The translations under genes were made by a program, and so were the position numbers. From contig JAMXSV010000004.1 in the NCBI GenBank assembly GCA_027559495.1, positions 3,337,001 through 3,401,000 of the forward strand: a stretch of DNA of 64,000 nt, given 5' to 3'. Every line of letters starts with the position of its first letter. The stretch's first letter is position 1. Below are positions 11,160-23,413 of this stretch, piece by piece. The DNA comes from Aurifilum marmelostoma (taxonomy: Eukaryota > Ascomycota > Sordariomycetes > Diaporthales > Cryphonectriaceae). The notes beneath the pieces are model-generated. The model was not told the origin of the DNA. It worked only from the letters and a program-made list of their open reading frames with translations, and searched no databases.

Positions 11160-13332
11160 ACTGGAAGAACAGGTATGATGGGGTGGGCTAGGCATGGGTT
11201 AGGTGCCTATACGCAGTGTTCGTCCTGCCACTGCCTCATTTGCTCCCAGATTGGAAATTCTAGCCACCGTCAACCAGCGAATCAAATAATCGACTGCCCG
11301 ATGAGGAAGGAAAATCACACCCCACGCTAAGAGAAAATGCCCCTCTCTTGTCACTATATCAGTGCGCACAATCCAGGAGTTTCCGAAGGATCGGATCGAA
11401 AAGGGCAGAGCCGCAGATGACAGGCTTCCTATAGGCCAGAAGCAGGGGGCGTGGAAAGCAGCAGCAAGTCATCCAAGTGGATATTCCGCTTCCCTCCTTC
11501 CCTTGACGGGGCTGAAATGCTCATCTCCCACGTGGGATAGCATAGTAGCGCTGTCAAAGGTGTGTGGCTGATGCTGAAACTCGAGGTGGGGACTCTAGAG
11601 GTTCATTCTGTGTCCCTCTCTCTCTCTCTCTCATGTGTGGGTGTGAGAGAGAGAGCGCGCGCGTGTAAGTGGCTGTGGTGGGTGTGGGAATTTGTATTGA
11701 TGGCGTTCCTCCTGGAAACTTCCAGCTGAAGAATGGTCACGAGGATACGAGCGAGCCGGGCCTTGTCACAGTTCAGAAGCAGATTTACGGCTGCACAGCG
11801 ATGGTCCTCGGCCTTCGCCCTGTGAGAGTGCTCCGTCCTCGAAGATCTCGGGAGGCAAAAATGTTCTGGCAGTCATGCCGAAACGGGACAACACAAGGGT
11901 TCACATGCAGCTGATGCAGAGCTTAGGTTGGGTGGCTACACTGCTGCGGACCGCTGCTAGAACCTGCGTGCAAATAGGTGAGAGCACCAGAGAAAGAAGC
12001 AAATGACGTGCTGTTCAGAACAGAGGGACTAAGCCTCCCAGGGAGGGAGAAGGGCAGACAGAAGGGCACAGGAAGAGAGAGAAACAGCCTACTCGCTTTA
12101 GAATGCTCGGTCCCCGGACCGTCGTCGTTCCATTCTGACATGCGCCGGGAGGGTCACGCGCCAGGATACTGCAGCCTGAAGAGGAATGAGCCCAGGACTT
12201 TCCAAGGAGGAACGCCAACACGCCCGAGGCATCCACGAAAACAGGACACCTTCTAGTGCTTCCATCATGATCTGCATAGCCCCTCTTCTCTCTTGGAAAT
12301 AACCCGTGCCACTGGTTTCCTGGCCAGTCGAAAGCGATTTGAGGATGCCTGCCTTCCACCCTGTGGCTCGAACGGGGTCCCAGCCTTGAAATGGATGGGT
12401 GTGGGTGTGTGGGTGTGCATGATGGGCAAAAGCACGCAAATCCCACCCCAAGCATAAAACCCTCGGCTTTCCAATGGGAGTCACGAAACAAGAGCTTCTC
12501 ACTGGTCAAGACGATTGATTACGTCAAGAGATATATTTTGGGATGCGTTTGACTAATGAAATGGCGGTATAGATTGTGTGCTTGATCTGGCGGCGACCCA
12601 AAAACATGTGTGTGGGTAAGAGAGTTCGGGAGCGGCTCAGCCTTGTAGGGCTGCAGCAGCTCCCCTCTGCCTGGCACTGGGGGGCAAGCCGCAGACATGC
12701 ATGCATATCACCGGGTTATATGCATGCGTCATCCTCTTCTTGTTTCGTCTCACCCAATCCGGAGCTAAGAAAGACCTCTCTCACACGCACACACACACTC
12801 GCTCTACGGTGCCATAATACTACGGCGGATCCCAGCCAGGATTGTTGCGGATCTGCCGTGAGACTCCGCGGGTTAGCTGTGCCGCCTGCGATTGGTCTTT
12901 GACGGCCCTTCGTTCTTGCTGTCTCGGCATTACCGTTTCCACACACACTTTATTAACGCATGCAGACAGGACGCGATCTGAGCAAAGACCCTGGAGCAAA
13001 TGAGATTTTAGGCTTCTCGTGTAGAGTGCAATGACCACTCTTTGCGGCATCCGAGGATCCGAACCATGCGGTCGTTGGTCCTCTTTGGACAGATGATATA
13101 CCCATTGGGCGGGCTCGCATGCCGCTGCTACCTGGGCATTTGTCTTCGAGGAGTTGACCCAACAAGAAATCTGTCAGACATACAGCAAATGCAGTTACGG
13201 AGGCAAAATTTGATCATAATAGCCTCTTTGGGAGGAGAGGGGGTCCGCGTGACTCTTCTGCTATGTTCAGACACTGCGGCCTTTTCTATTTCGAGCCCAA
13301 AACGGGGCATCTAAATGTATGTCTTCTGGATG
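11160..13332. other. Gene-poor intergenic region, 2.2 kb
   Basis: Only short overlapping frames of low-complexity character occur. It contains a CT microsatellite followed closely by a GA/GC dinucleotide patch (11615-11663) and a short GTGTGGG-type repeat near 12400. No gene is supported. Confidence 0.55.
11615..11663. repeat. Compound CT / GA / GC dinucleotide microsatellite
   Basis: A CT run (about 11615-11632) is followed 12 bp later by a GA run and a GC patch up to 11663. The CT and GA arms are complementary and could pair. Confidence 0.75.
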
Positions 13333-15477
13333 TTATGTCTGATGCTCGTCACGTCCTTCGGTATGCCCCAACAAATGGTCGTCAACCTCGCTACCCTCAT
13401 TGTCATCGACGTCATCCTCACCAACAAAGTCGGCACTCTCCAGGCTGCCGCCTTTGATGGCCAGAGTCCACAGCCACCCCAAGAAAGCCACGCCGCCAAA
13501 CAAACCCCAAGCGAGTAGCTCGCCTTTGGGATGGATACGTGTGGAGAGCGTGAACAAGGCACCAGAGGTGAAGGGTCCAAAGCTGCGACCGGCGGCGGAC
13601 AGGGTCTGAGCGATGCCGTTGAGAGTGCCCAGAGTTTCGTGAGATGGCGCAGAATTTGTGATCTAAAGAATAAGCACATGACATATGATTAATACTTGTT
13701 CAGAAAGCGGGCCTCGGCCCGGAAAAGTTACCACAGAGGAAAGGGGAGCACAGCTTACCAGCAAGAGGGCACAGCTCAGGCCGCCCACGGCACTCAGATT
13801 TTTGAGGACAAGGATGACCCCAAACTCCGCTAGCAGTGATGACCTGCCGTCCGTCAACCCAAATAACCCTCGCTGATCCTGATACCCAACCCACGGAATC
13901 AGGATCATGCAGAGCGCTAGGCCCAGCAGACTCAGCCTAAACGTGCCCAGATTGCCCAGGCGTGACTTGATGCGCTCGAACAGGGATATCTGAAAGACTA
14001 TAGTGACCAAACCGGCCAGGCTCATGCTCACACCGATAGTTCCTGGGCCAAGATCACGTCCAGTGGGGGGTGCACCGCTCGCAAAGATGGGATACAGGCT
14101 GTTGAAGGAGATGTTGGCAACCTGAAAGATGAGGTATGTGAACAGGATACTCAGAGTGGTCCAGTTCAGAAGCTGACGCATGGTCGACCGGCGAGAAGGA
14201 CTGTCGCTGTCCTCGCTGTACTTGGCACCGTCGCCAGTGTCGGCATAGTCCTGAGACTCGATGTCTGGATGAGTAGAGGCTTGCAGGAGTGCCTGCTCCT
14301 CGTCTGTGTCCGTTCCTTGATCGTCTGAGCCTCGGTCGGAGCCATGTTCCCAGGAAGAGCCTTTCTTGCCTTTATTTCGTCCAAGACACGTGCAGCGACA
14401 GAGTTTTTCCGCCCAACCCAGCCCAGTCAGAGCGCGCGCCTGTTCAACATCCTCCAGCGTCTCCTCAAACCATATGGCCAAGACCACGACGGCCAGGAAC
14501 AATGCGGCAGCCGACATGACATTGGGGCCTAGAAACGGGTATTTCTGGCCATCAATCTCGCCAACAAGCAGCCCGCCCAGTGCGGGGCCGGTAATACCCC
14601 CCAAGGAGTACATGACCGGCAGCCAGGTGAAAGCCCTACTCTGATTACTCCTGTCGGTCAACTCGCCCAGAACGGTCGGGACCACGGCAGCGTTGCCATT
14701 GAGCAAGCCCATGGCGATGTGGACGACCATGACCTGCCAATACCGCTCGCAGAAGCCGAAGAAAGCAAAACAAACCATCAGCAGGGCGGTTCCAACCAGC
14801 ATGACGGGCTTCCGCCCGATTCTGTCTGAGAAATAGCCCCACAGAAAGTTCGTCAAAAGTTGAGCGAGGGCAAAGGAGGACGCCAGCAGGCCGACGTAAA
14901 GACCAACCTGCCCGTCTGGTATCTCTGGAAATGATGCGACCATGTTGGGCAGATAGGGGCCTATGGAGTTGAGGGCGGTCTGCTCGCAGATGCTGAGGAG
15001 AGCCAGTAGGGCCAGCTGCCTCACGGGCAAGGGCGTGGCAGAGCCATTGCTGTCCCTACTTGCCGTGTGCCTGTGTCCACGATGGTGGTGGGGTGCCCAG
15101 CGGCTGCCCTTGCCTGCATCACCACCATGGCCGTCGGAATAGGATTTCGGGGAGAGGATGCCAGAGTCGGGAGCGTCGCTGGGGGTCTTGGGCGGCTGCG
15201 TGGGGAAGGTATGGTACTTGTGGGTGGACTGGCGGCGGATGCCCGCGATGGTGCTTCGTCTGCGGCTCGAAGGATCTGCACGCAGGCCGTACGGGGTCGG
15301 GAAGGTTGGGATGGGGGCGCCGGCATGGAACGACCCAGACGAGGTCAGCCGTACGGGACGGGTGAGGCCTGGGCGCGAGGAGGAGAAGGACGACGACGAG
15401 GAGGCAGTTTTGGAGCCTGAGGCTGGGGTGGAAGAGGAGGCTGCCGAGCCCGATGGCGCTGGGGCTGCTCGAGGCAT
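13333..15477 (-). CDS. MFS transporter with long Ser/Pro-rich N-terminal tail and acidic central loop
   Basis: Two minus-strand exons, 15477-13759 and 13662-13333 (phase-0 intron, GTAAGC donor, TTTAG acceptor), giving 682 aa. Residues 1-150 are a low-complexity Ser/Pro/His/Arg tail. The carrier begins at about 152 (VRQLALLALLSICEQTALN). MFS motif A is clear at 213-224 (GYFSDRIGRKPV). The central loop carries an acidic segment (SDDQGTDTDEEQALLQ), and the second half resumes at LLNWTTLSILFTYLIFQVAN. The layout resembles the Tet/TCR/ZIFL-like proton antiporters and yeast YCR023C. The ATG at 15477 is chosen because upstream codons in this frame are non-ATG. The cargo is unknown. The long tail and loop suggest phosphorylation or trafficking control (inference). 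Confidence 0.9.
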
Positions 15478-16661
15478 GTTGACGACGAGGGTCAGCAACA
15501 AGAGATCCTAAAAGGCCCTGCGCAGTTCATACTCTCCCCCCTTCCTGTCTTCCTCTTTGTTTTATTTTGCCTTCAACAGCAAGATATATGGCGGAATACG
15601 TGCAGCAGTGAAATCCCGCTTTTCCAACGTACCATCAGACGACAGACAATGATATGACAGCAACAAAGTTAGGACCAAGATGATCTAGATTCTGCCTACT
15701 TCGCGGCGGGTCCATGACCATGTGAGCAGAATCGTGACGTGCCCCGCGACGGACGAGTCCAAACCTCTGGCGCTGGTTCCTCTTCGGGAGTGGGGTGGAT
15801 TACAGAAGAAAAAAAAGGCCCAAGAATCGTGACGCAACAAGAGGATAGGCAGTGACGGGGTAGCGGCCTCGGCCGCCTCAATTTTGGGAAAGAGCAGGAG
15901 ACTTAGCTCCGGGTGCTTGCTGACTCAGCAATCGACGGGCATGGGTGGTAGCCGTCGACAAATCGATGATGGCCCATTTCAAATCGAACCGTGATGAATG
16001 CAATAATGCAACGGAGATCGAGGGTACTGAGCACTGCTTTGAGCCTAGCTCTTGGAGGTTGTGTTCTCGTGAGATACCTGACAATAGAGGATTCCTGAGG
16101 GGGAAGCTGGTTTACTGCAAGTTAAATCAGCTGTGGGATATTTGGCAGACGTAGTCGATGTACGGAGGACTCTGTAGATGCACAAGTGTGGAGAAGGGGG
16201 CCATTTCACTCTAAACCTCACTTCTCTCCAACCACAATACGCACTCTTCTGCCAATGGTTCACTCAACTCTCCTCTATTGCTTTTCAAGTCAAGGGTGCA
16301 GAACGGAAGTGGAGAGATAATGATTAGAGGAAGAGAAGGTCAGCAATGCGAAAAAGGCGGAGACAGGTAGGAAATGATATATAAAAAGACAAGAAGATCA
16401 TGGCACACTTTCGTACTAATTTTAACACCTCTTAGACAATGAAGAAACACCTATAACCAGTACCAGCATCAATTCGATCTTGGCGATTCTCGTGTCCCAG
16501 ACGTCAAAAATGATCCTTTTATGTGTTCCCTGTCTGGGCTCAGATGGATCCGAAGCCCCAATGCATGGACATACGTGCTCACCAGCCATCCAATTATTCT
16601 CAAACCAAGACTTTATGTATATTTCCACGCTATGGCTTCAAATCATAACAATAACGCTAAG
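15478..16661. other. Intergenic region
   Basis: Spans the 5' side of the MFS gene and the 3' side of the DUF1338 gene, both on the minus strand. Nothing further is recognisable. Confidence 0.5.
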
Positions 16662-18314
16662 CTAATATTCACTCAGATCAAGAGCAGTGCAGACCTCTTC
16701 CATGCTCTTAGACTCCTGCGCCTGGTAGAGCTGCATCTCATCCAATATTCCTTCTTCGCCAAGAACCCGCTGCAGTCGGCGTTTCGAGTCGATTGTCGCG
16801 TCTTCCGTGTCGGTAACCTCTTTGCTGCCTGAGCCTCGATGCAGGTTGCTCTGGAAGATGCCAGCCGCCGAGAGTGGGAGGAAATCCTCGTACTGAATAG
16901 GTGCCCATGAGACGAGCCCGCAGTCGAGAGCTTGCTGAAGTGTCCTCGCTGCTGCAGCGGCCGCCTGGTTGGGCTTTCCAGATGTTGCTGCCATGGCCCT
17001 TCCCTTTTCTGTGAGACTGTATTTTGTCCAAATAAGCCCTTCGGCTCTCAGAGCGTCCCAGTCATCAGGAAAAGCGTCGTCGAATACCGCCTTGTACTCT
17101 GATTCCTTGCCCGCTTGCAGTAGACCCAGACGAGTGGCCTTGGTGATCATCTCGTCGTACAGCTTTCGACCTTTGGGCGTCAGTGCAGCACCTCTTTGCT
17201 CGATCTCACCAAAGCGGGCGGAATGGCTGCCCTTCAGCTCATTACCGCCTGCCCCGCTGAAGACGATACCTTCATCGACGGCTAAGAAGCTTGTCTGTCT
17301 CAGCAGGATATTGCATTTCCTCTCTGGCGGTCCTTCGACACGGTCCTTGGGCAGAAGCCCCACACCCCGCATTCTCTTCTGCACAGCGTCGATCGCCACC
17401 GTGGCAGGCGTCAGGTGGTTAAGATGTGGGTTGCGAAACGCCATGATGTCGATCAGCAGGTCCCCGTTGCTGTCTGCCTTTAAGGCATCGTACTCGCGCT
17501 TCGTGATGGACACCTGGTTGCGCCAGGCTAGTGTCTCGCACCCGCCCTGTATGAATTCTTCCGACTCGGCAGTGGTAAGACGGCCGTCTTCCCGTGATTC
17601 GGCTGTCTCGACCAGCTCGACGGTCCTCTGGCTGAAGACGGGAGAGCGCTGGGCGAGGAGGCCCTCTGCGAGAGCCTGCAGGGCAGGTGACAGAAGTTCT
17701 GTCCTGAGTACTGATGTGAATAATCGGAATGGTGCTGCAGATAGTCCGGCGTTGGTCACAGGTCGGAAGGCAGTTGCGTGAATTGGTAGGTTTGTGGCAG
17801 AGAGATTGTAATGCCCGACCGCCTTCATGCCCCTATTCAACTCGTTAGTCAACCTCTTTCTTTCCTTTTCTTTATTATAGCCGTTCCTCCCTCCCCCCTT
17901 TCCTTTTCCCAAAAACTGAACGTCATGAGATCCCGGGCGAGCGAGTCGTTCAGGTATTAGCATTCATACAAGACTTGAGGTTCCTGCGGCACTCAAGTCC
18001 TCCGGCAATGATGGGAGTATGTCACGGAGGAGAACACCTGGTCTTCAAGATAACAGCGAGAGATGAGCAAGAAACATCAAGACTCACATTATATTAAAGA
18101 ACCTTGCAGCCATGTGCAGCTCGGCAGCAGATGCCAGGCGGACGGCGCCATGCCTTGGAATGTCTGTCAATGGAAGCGTCGCTTGGTTCTGCACATTGAC
18201 CTGGTCGACTAGTCTCTGCAGGACTGCATACTGTGGTACCTCTTGCTGGTACATCCGCGACAAGGCTCTAGCGAAGTGCAGACGGAGCTGCGTGGCCGAT
18301 ACCATGGAAGGCAT
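16662..18314 (-). CDS. DUF1338 / 2-oxoadipate dioxygenase-decarboxylase (HglS/YdcJ)-like protein
   Basis: Two minus-strand exons, 18314-18088 and 17832-16662 (255-nt phase-2 intron, GTGAGT donor), giving 465 aa. The junction restores FFNIMGMKAVGHYNLS. Family hallmarks are VGHYNLS, LPIHATAFRPV, RNPHLNHLTPATVAIDAVQ, EGPPERKCNILLRQTSF and HSARFGEIEQRGAALTPKGR. In bacterial HglS, a Fe(II) enzyme with a VOC-like fold, conserved His/His/Glu residues bind the metal and the enzyme turns 2-oxoadipate into D-2-hydroxyglutarate in lysine catabolism. The His of LPIHATAF, a His of NPHLNHL and the Glu of RFGEIEQRG are the obvious candidates here. No targeting signal follows the chosen ATG. The frame stays open upstream, so a longer N-terminus or an internal start at 18305 is possible. 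Confidence 0.9.
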
Positions 18315-19510
18315 TGCTTCTTCGTGTGTAGGGAAGTTTCTGGGTGGTGTACGCCGCCTTCGTCTCACGTTATTACGTTGAGCATCCCTCTGGGTTTGGT
18401 GTAGGGCCCTCTCTTCTCTTGACCTCGGGATATCTCAAACGTGACTGGGCAGTGAATTATTGAAAAGATTGATATCAAAAAGAATCGAATTGTTCGCACC
18501 TCTAGGGCTGTTGCTTGCTATGGGAAGTTATGGGATGGTGAGGAGAAGGAATGGGCGGTGAAGTAAGAAGCAGGTACATAGACCTGGGAAAAGCTTCCAT
18601 ACTACCCGTAGAATCTATTAATTGTCTACTACCTGGGTTTCCCACCTTGCCCATGCACATATCCACGTAGGTATACCCAGGTACTTAGGCCGACGCAAAC
18701 CCGCACTCCGTTGCGCCGTAGAGCAGCACAGATAGAGGATCCGAAGCCTCGTTCCGCCTCCCCGATCCGCTTCCGATACACGGTCCTTGTGTAATTCCTC
18801 CAGAAAGCAAGTCGGCAGAACGTAAAGCCGCGAAGCAGCTGCGAGCACTTTCTCATTCTCTTCAATTCGACAGTGATTAAAGACAAATTGCCATCACTTC
18901 CTTTCCTGTTGTCAGCTGATTATGGATAAAAGATTGCTGATCTTCCCCAGGGCAGTGTCTACAGCGTATGGTCCGCAGCAATCTTACGTTCACTAGCGTA
19001 ATCTAGCTGCTTCTCAATAGACCTCGGCTGAACAAGTATTTTTGTTGATTATATATTGAAGATGCTTTTCATACAGAGGGAGGAACCTTTTCATCCTGGG
19101 TGGTTGTATCATCTAGTGGTTGCTCTTTGGGTAGTAACGGAGACAGGCTGCATGCCCGACTTATACGAATAGATGTGCCTGATTGGCTAGATTTACAACG
19201 GCAAAAAAACGCCGAATACGGCCTCTGAATATCAACGTATCGCATAACATCGGCCTAAGCTTGTGGCTCTGCTGAGACTTGAAGTTTCCTGCTACTTATC
19301 TATTAATTCATGAACTTCTCTTGACAATTGCAAATACCCAATGTCTTGATAATTGCAGCCCAGCATTGCCGCTGCAGAGAGATAACAGCTCAAGGCTGAA
19401 ATGGCCAGAACAGCAGCTTTCGATATGAATGTATGAGATCTCAAAGAAAGGAAGCCGTTTTTTTTTCTTACAAAGAGAGAAAAGGAAAAGGTTTCTGCTA
19501 ATACCGTCGA
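18315..19510. other. Intergenic region
   Basis: About 1.2 kb between two minus-strand genes, with a T9 tract near 19460. Short frames at 18618-18886 lack family content and are not called. Confidence 0.5.
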
Positions 19511-21045
19511 TCACTGCTGGCTCATCAGGCTGCTCAACTTGTCTAGACACTGAGCTAGTTCCTCTTTGACATCATGCTCCCACACCCACTCCATCCGGGT
19601 AAGAAGCGTCTCCCTGAGTTTGGCCTTATCGCAGCCAAACCCGGGGTGCTCCAGGTCATAGACTGTCCCTGTCTCGCGAGAATCCTCGACCAGCCGCTGG
19701 GTCCTCTCCCTTCTGGTCACGTCGTACGTCCGGAACGCAGCCGAGATGGCCCTACTCACATCTTGGCCTGATCCTCGTGTCACCGCCTCCGCAATCAGAT
19801 TGCCGAGGATGTATGAATCCTCGATGGCCATGCCAGCTCCGGAGCCTTTGTGCGGGGTGGTAGCGTGCGCGGCATCGCCGATCAGACAGACCAGGCCGTC
19901 GTCAGACACGTAGGTCGAGGCGGGCGGATGGTTGAAGAGGGCCCAGATGTCGTTCTGCCGCATCATGTCGATGATCTTGGTGGCCGTCGAGGACCAGCCC
20001 GAAAAGGAGGCCTTGAGGGTCTCGTGGTTGGCCTTGACCACCCAGTTGGGGTCGGTCCATTCTTTGGACGAGTTGAAAGCAACGACTAAAAGCAAATTCG
20101 TCGTCAGCCATGGTGCTTTGTGGTTCAAACATGATGATATGACGAGAGATCCGGCGACTCAGAACGTACCGTTCATTAATTTTCCTCCCTCAATCGCAAA
20201 TGTCAAGATGTGGGCGTGCCTGCCGAGATACATCTGGGCATTCTTGGCCGACTCCTCGCCCAGCGCAGCCACTGCCTGGTCCATGGGGATAAGCCCACGG
20301 TAGCAGAACTTGCCACTGTACACTGCACTGGCCGCTTCAGGCCTGGACGTCGAGGCCAGCAGCGTCTTGCGGATATTGGACTTGATGCCATCGCAACCAA
20401 TCACAGCGTCATGCGCAGCCGTCGAGCCGTCCTTGAAGTGGAGCAGCACTGTCGACGATGACGGGTCCGTCGTGTAGTGAGTGACACGTCTGCCGAACTG
20501 AGCCACGCCCTTGGGGACGTGCTTGACCAGCTCATCAAGAAAGTCACTCCTCTTGACACCGCGCTGGCCGTTCCTACACTGGACGGTCGCGATGAGCTCT
20601 CCGGCGCGGTCCTCGGGGCCGGTCCCTTCCTCGCCCTCCACCTTGTACCTGCCGTCGACGCTCTCGCCGAAGCGGAAGTCAAACCAGACGTCTCGCTTCG
20701 AGTCGGACTGGTTTGTCGTCTCCGTCTTCTCGAAAGCTGCATACACCTCTGAGCAGATGCACTTCATAGCATGGCTGGCGTTGGGCCCAAAGGAGACTCC
20801 TGCTCCAATCTCGCCAAAGGCACTGGTGGTTGCACGGGTCAGTAGGCGCTATGTGGGTCGATAATAACGGACTAGACTGCGACTTACTGGGCTGATTCGT
20901 AGACTGTAACGGTGTACTTGGGCGTTGTCGAGGACGAGGACTTGGACAGGTTGATCAGGTTCAGCGCCAGGGTGAGGCCGGCGATACCACCGCCAACAAT
21001 GGCGATGGATGGGATGCTGTTGCTCTCGACTGTGGTGTTGGACAT
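19511..21045 (-). CDS. FAD-dependent aromatic monooxygenase, salicylate-hydroxylase type
   Basis: Three minus-strand exons, 21045-20888, 20822-20170 and 20085-19511 (1386 nt, 461 aa). Introns are 65 and 84 nt and phases match. Class A flavoprotein monooxygenase motifs are all present: the Rossmann GGGIAGL at residues 18-24, the DG motif in AVIGCDGIKSNIRK, and the GD motif in CLIGDAAHATTPHKGSGAGM. The DAAHATTPHxGxGAG form is typical of the salicylate 1-monooxygenase / 6-hydroxynicotinate-monooxygenase branch, which uses NAD(P)H and O2 to hydroxylate (often decarboxylatively) a small aromatic acid. No C-terminal membrane anchor is seen, which argues against kynurenine 3-monooxygenase. The exact substrate is not predictable. 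Confidence 0.92.
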
Positions 21046-23413
21046 ATTGCGTATCTTGGATCTTGTTGCAAGAAACGCTTCCGGGTTATTCGTCTGTGTA
21101 TTCGGGTAAAGAGGCAGATTGAAATGTGCTGCAAAGATGATTCTGAGAAGAGGCTGTTTGTATCTTTCTGTCGATTGTTTTGGGGGTGTCGATATCTCTC
21201 TCCGAATTGCGATGGTCTTGAAGAGGCCAAGCATGCTTTTAAATATGTTTGTTCAGAAGCCGATATTGATGGAACGGCACTTGTTTCTCTAGAGCGGGAC
21301 CCGCGCCAGGAAGGGAGCCGATCTGGAGTTGCTTGCAGTGGCGAGACCCTCATCCAGACCTCCTCCCGATGCTATACCATATACCATGCATAGTTTTACT
21401 GTCGAGGGAGAAAGGAAAGGAAGCACATCACTCCCCATCGTCACCATCACCACCATCATCCAATATCGCATTGATGTGATGCTACGGGGAGAGATCCGAG
21501 GTCATCGGCACGGTACATCACAACAAAAGGACGTTGTCGGCTGCTTGTCTCTGCTACAAATCTCAATGCATTGGTCGAATGGTCCGTCGGACCATGCGCC
21601 TTGTCGCACGCAACCGAGTAAGATGACAGATGACCACGCCGTCTTCTTATTACATGGTATTGCATACCATAGAAGGGGAGTTGGTCAGTGTTTTTGCAAA
21701 AGTCTGGGGGCGCTGTCTGTGTTGGCCGGCTCCTTGGTGTGTGTAGTCGAGCTTCGACGAAAGCCTCCTCCCTTTGGGCCTAATTTAGAACTTACACCCA
21801 CTGAATATGGGGTATGGGGTATGCTAGACGGCCATGGAATTTGGCGACGCAAGGCCCCCAAGCCTCGCCGGAAACAGCACCCGGAAGCCTGGAAAGACGC
21901 ACGTCCGCAGACTACGGAGCAACCTCGATACAATTGCTTGGCGGATCTGGTTCAGGTCTACGGGCCGAGGGTGGCCTACCGATTACTTGAACTAATAATC
22001 TGACATGCAGGGCGAGATCATCATTTCCTAAAGTATCACCAATGCTGCTGCATGTGTATATAACCTGGTTACACGCCTCTACAAGTGTCTTTCTTCGGCT
22101 CGTACCCAGAGACAATTATCAATCGTATGATGATGTCATCTGTCTGCCACATATGGAATCAATGGGATTGTGTGTCTCGTGAGACAATACGCCATTCATG
22201 GAGGTCGAGTCTGGGAATTTGGTAACGGCAGTGTCTTGGACAGCCTTCCATCCGCAGTGCTTTCCCAGCCTTGGGAAATAGACTGATTTGCATTCGATTC
22301 TCGCCTCTTTTCCCTCTCTCCTTCTTTTTCCTTTTTTTCTTTTTCTTTTTCCTCCATCCACCCCTCCTTCTTCTTCTCTTTCTCTCTCAGACTCCGGAAA
22401 TCCCTCAAGAAATACAAGAAACAGAAACAATCTTATGTAAATTACTGAACTGTTCCTCCTTCTCCTCGTCTCCTTGCATGCTTCCCCATCTTCTCTCCTC
22501 TGGCCACAGGGGAAAATGGTTTTGGGTGTAACGACCAAACAAAACGTGGCCTCGAGTCACTGCTGGCTGATCTGCTGGGTGTGGGGGTCCTCTACCATCG
22601 CATTAGTGTGGATGCTCCTGGACAGCCAGGCTAGAATGCACACCAGGTTATCTCGCAGCGCAGTCTTTATCAGAAGCAAACCCATTCGAGAAAGGTGTGC
22701 CGTCTGGGCGTGGGGACCCCTGATCAGGGGTTAGGAATTAGGTTTTGGGTGCTGGGTGCTGGATCAGCCAATTAAAGCACCCACGCCCTGGGGGCTTGAC
22801 CAAGGCCTAGTGGATCGCTACCAGTGCAATGCCTGCTAGCGAGCCCAGCAAACCTCTGAAACCAAGGCGGCGCTGGAGGGACCCAGACCACCTAATTTAC
22901 AAACTTTGACATTCTGTCATCCCGCCCCAGCTGGAAAGTCTCCAGACCTGATTCAACACCTCGACCTTCCAAAGCCACGCCAACTGTCTTCATTCTTTCT
23001 TCACCTGCAGGGCTTCTCTTTCGAACCTGTCCTCCTGATCGGACCCCGACCAGGAGAAAAGGACAGCGCCGGTTATAGCGGGGGAGACAGACGAGGGACA
23101 AGACGGTCTCTCACGGGCTCCGCTATCAGCGACGTCGACATCACCAGAGGCATCGTCGAACCACTTCCCTCCTCCCGCCCCATCACCACCTAGTTCTCGC
23201 GACACGGCGTGACACCTGCGGATCAGCAACACGGCATAGTAGATAGAGCCGAGTGCGAGGCGCGCGCGTACATTCGATCTAGTCGCTCCTTAGGTTTCCT
23301 CATTGCAGGACTTGCAGGTCTTGCAACAAGAGGAAGACCTCGACTGCTGCGGCCCGTGTCTAGCTGTCGAGTCTCATGCCACCGCATCACCACGGACAGG
23401 GCGTAGGCTTACG
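21046..23413. other. Divergent intergenic region with a long pyrimidine tract
   Basis: About 2.4 kb between divergent starts. A nearly pure pyrimidine tract at 22308-22387 ends in CTCTCAG and then ACTCCGG; it could be a core-promoter CT block or the end of a 5'-UTR intron of the DUF3405 gene. No coding gene is supported. Confidence 0.5.
22308..22389 (+). promoter_or_regulatory. Polypyrimidine tract upstream of the DUF3405 gene
   Basis: About 80 nt of almost only C and T on the plus strand, about 1 kb before the start codon. CT-rich blocks are common just upstream of fungal transcription starts. The terminal CAG makes a 5'-UTR intron acceptor an equally good reading. Confidence 0.4.

Noticed and set aside
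19511..21045. Reading the FAD monooxygenase as kynurenine 3-monooxygenase to complete a kynurenine cluster
   Set aside because: The GD motif form and lack of a C-terminal membrane anchor fit the salicylate-hydroxylase branch, and the gene is 23 kb from the kynurenine pair.
21329..22003. 224-codon plus-strand frame upstream of the FAD monooxygenase
   Set aside because: It begins at a non-ATG codon, has no domain or membrane pattern, and lies in promoter-type sequence.
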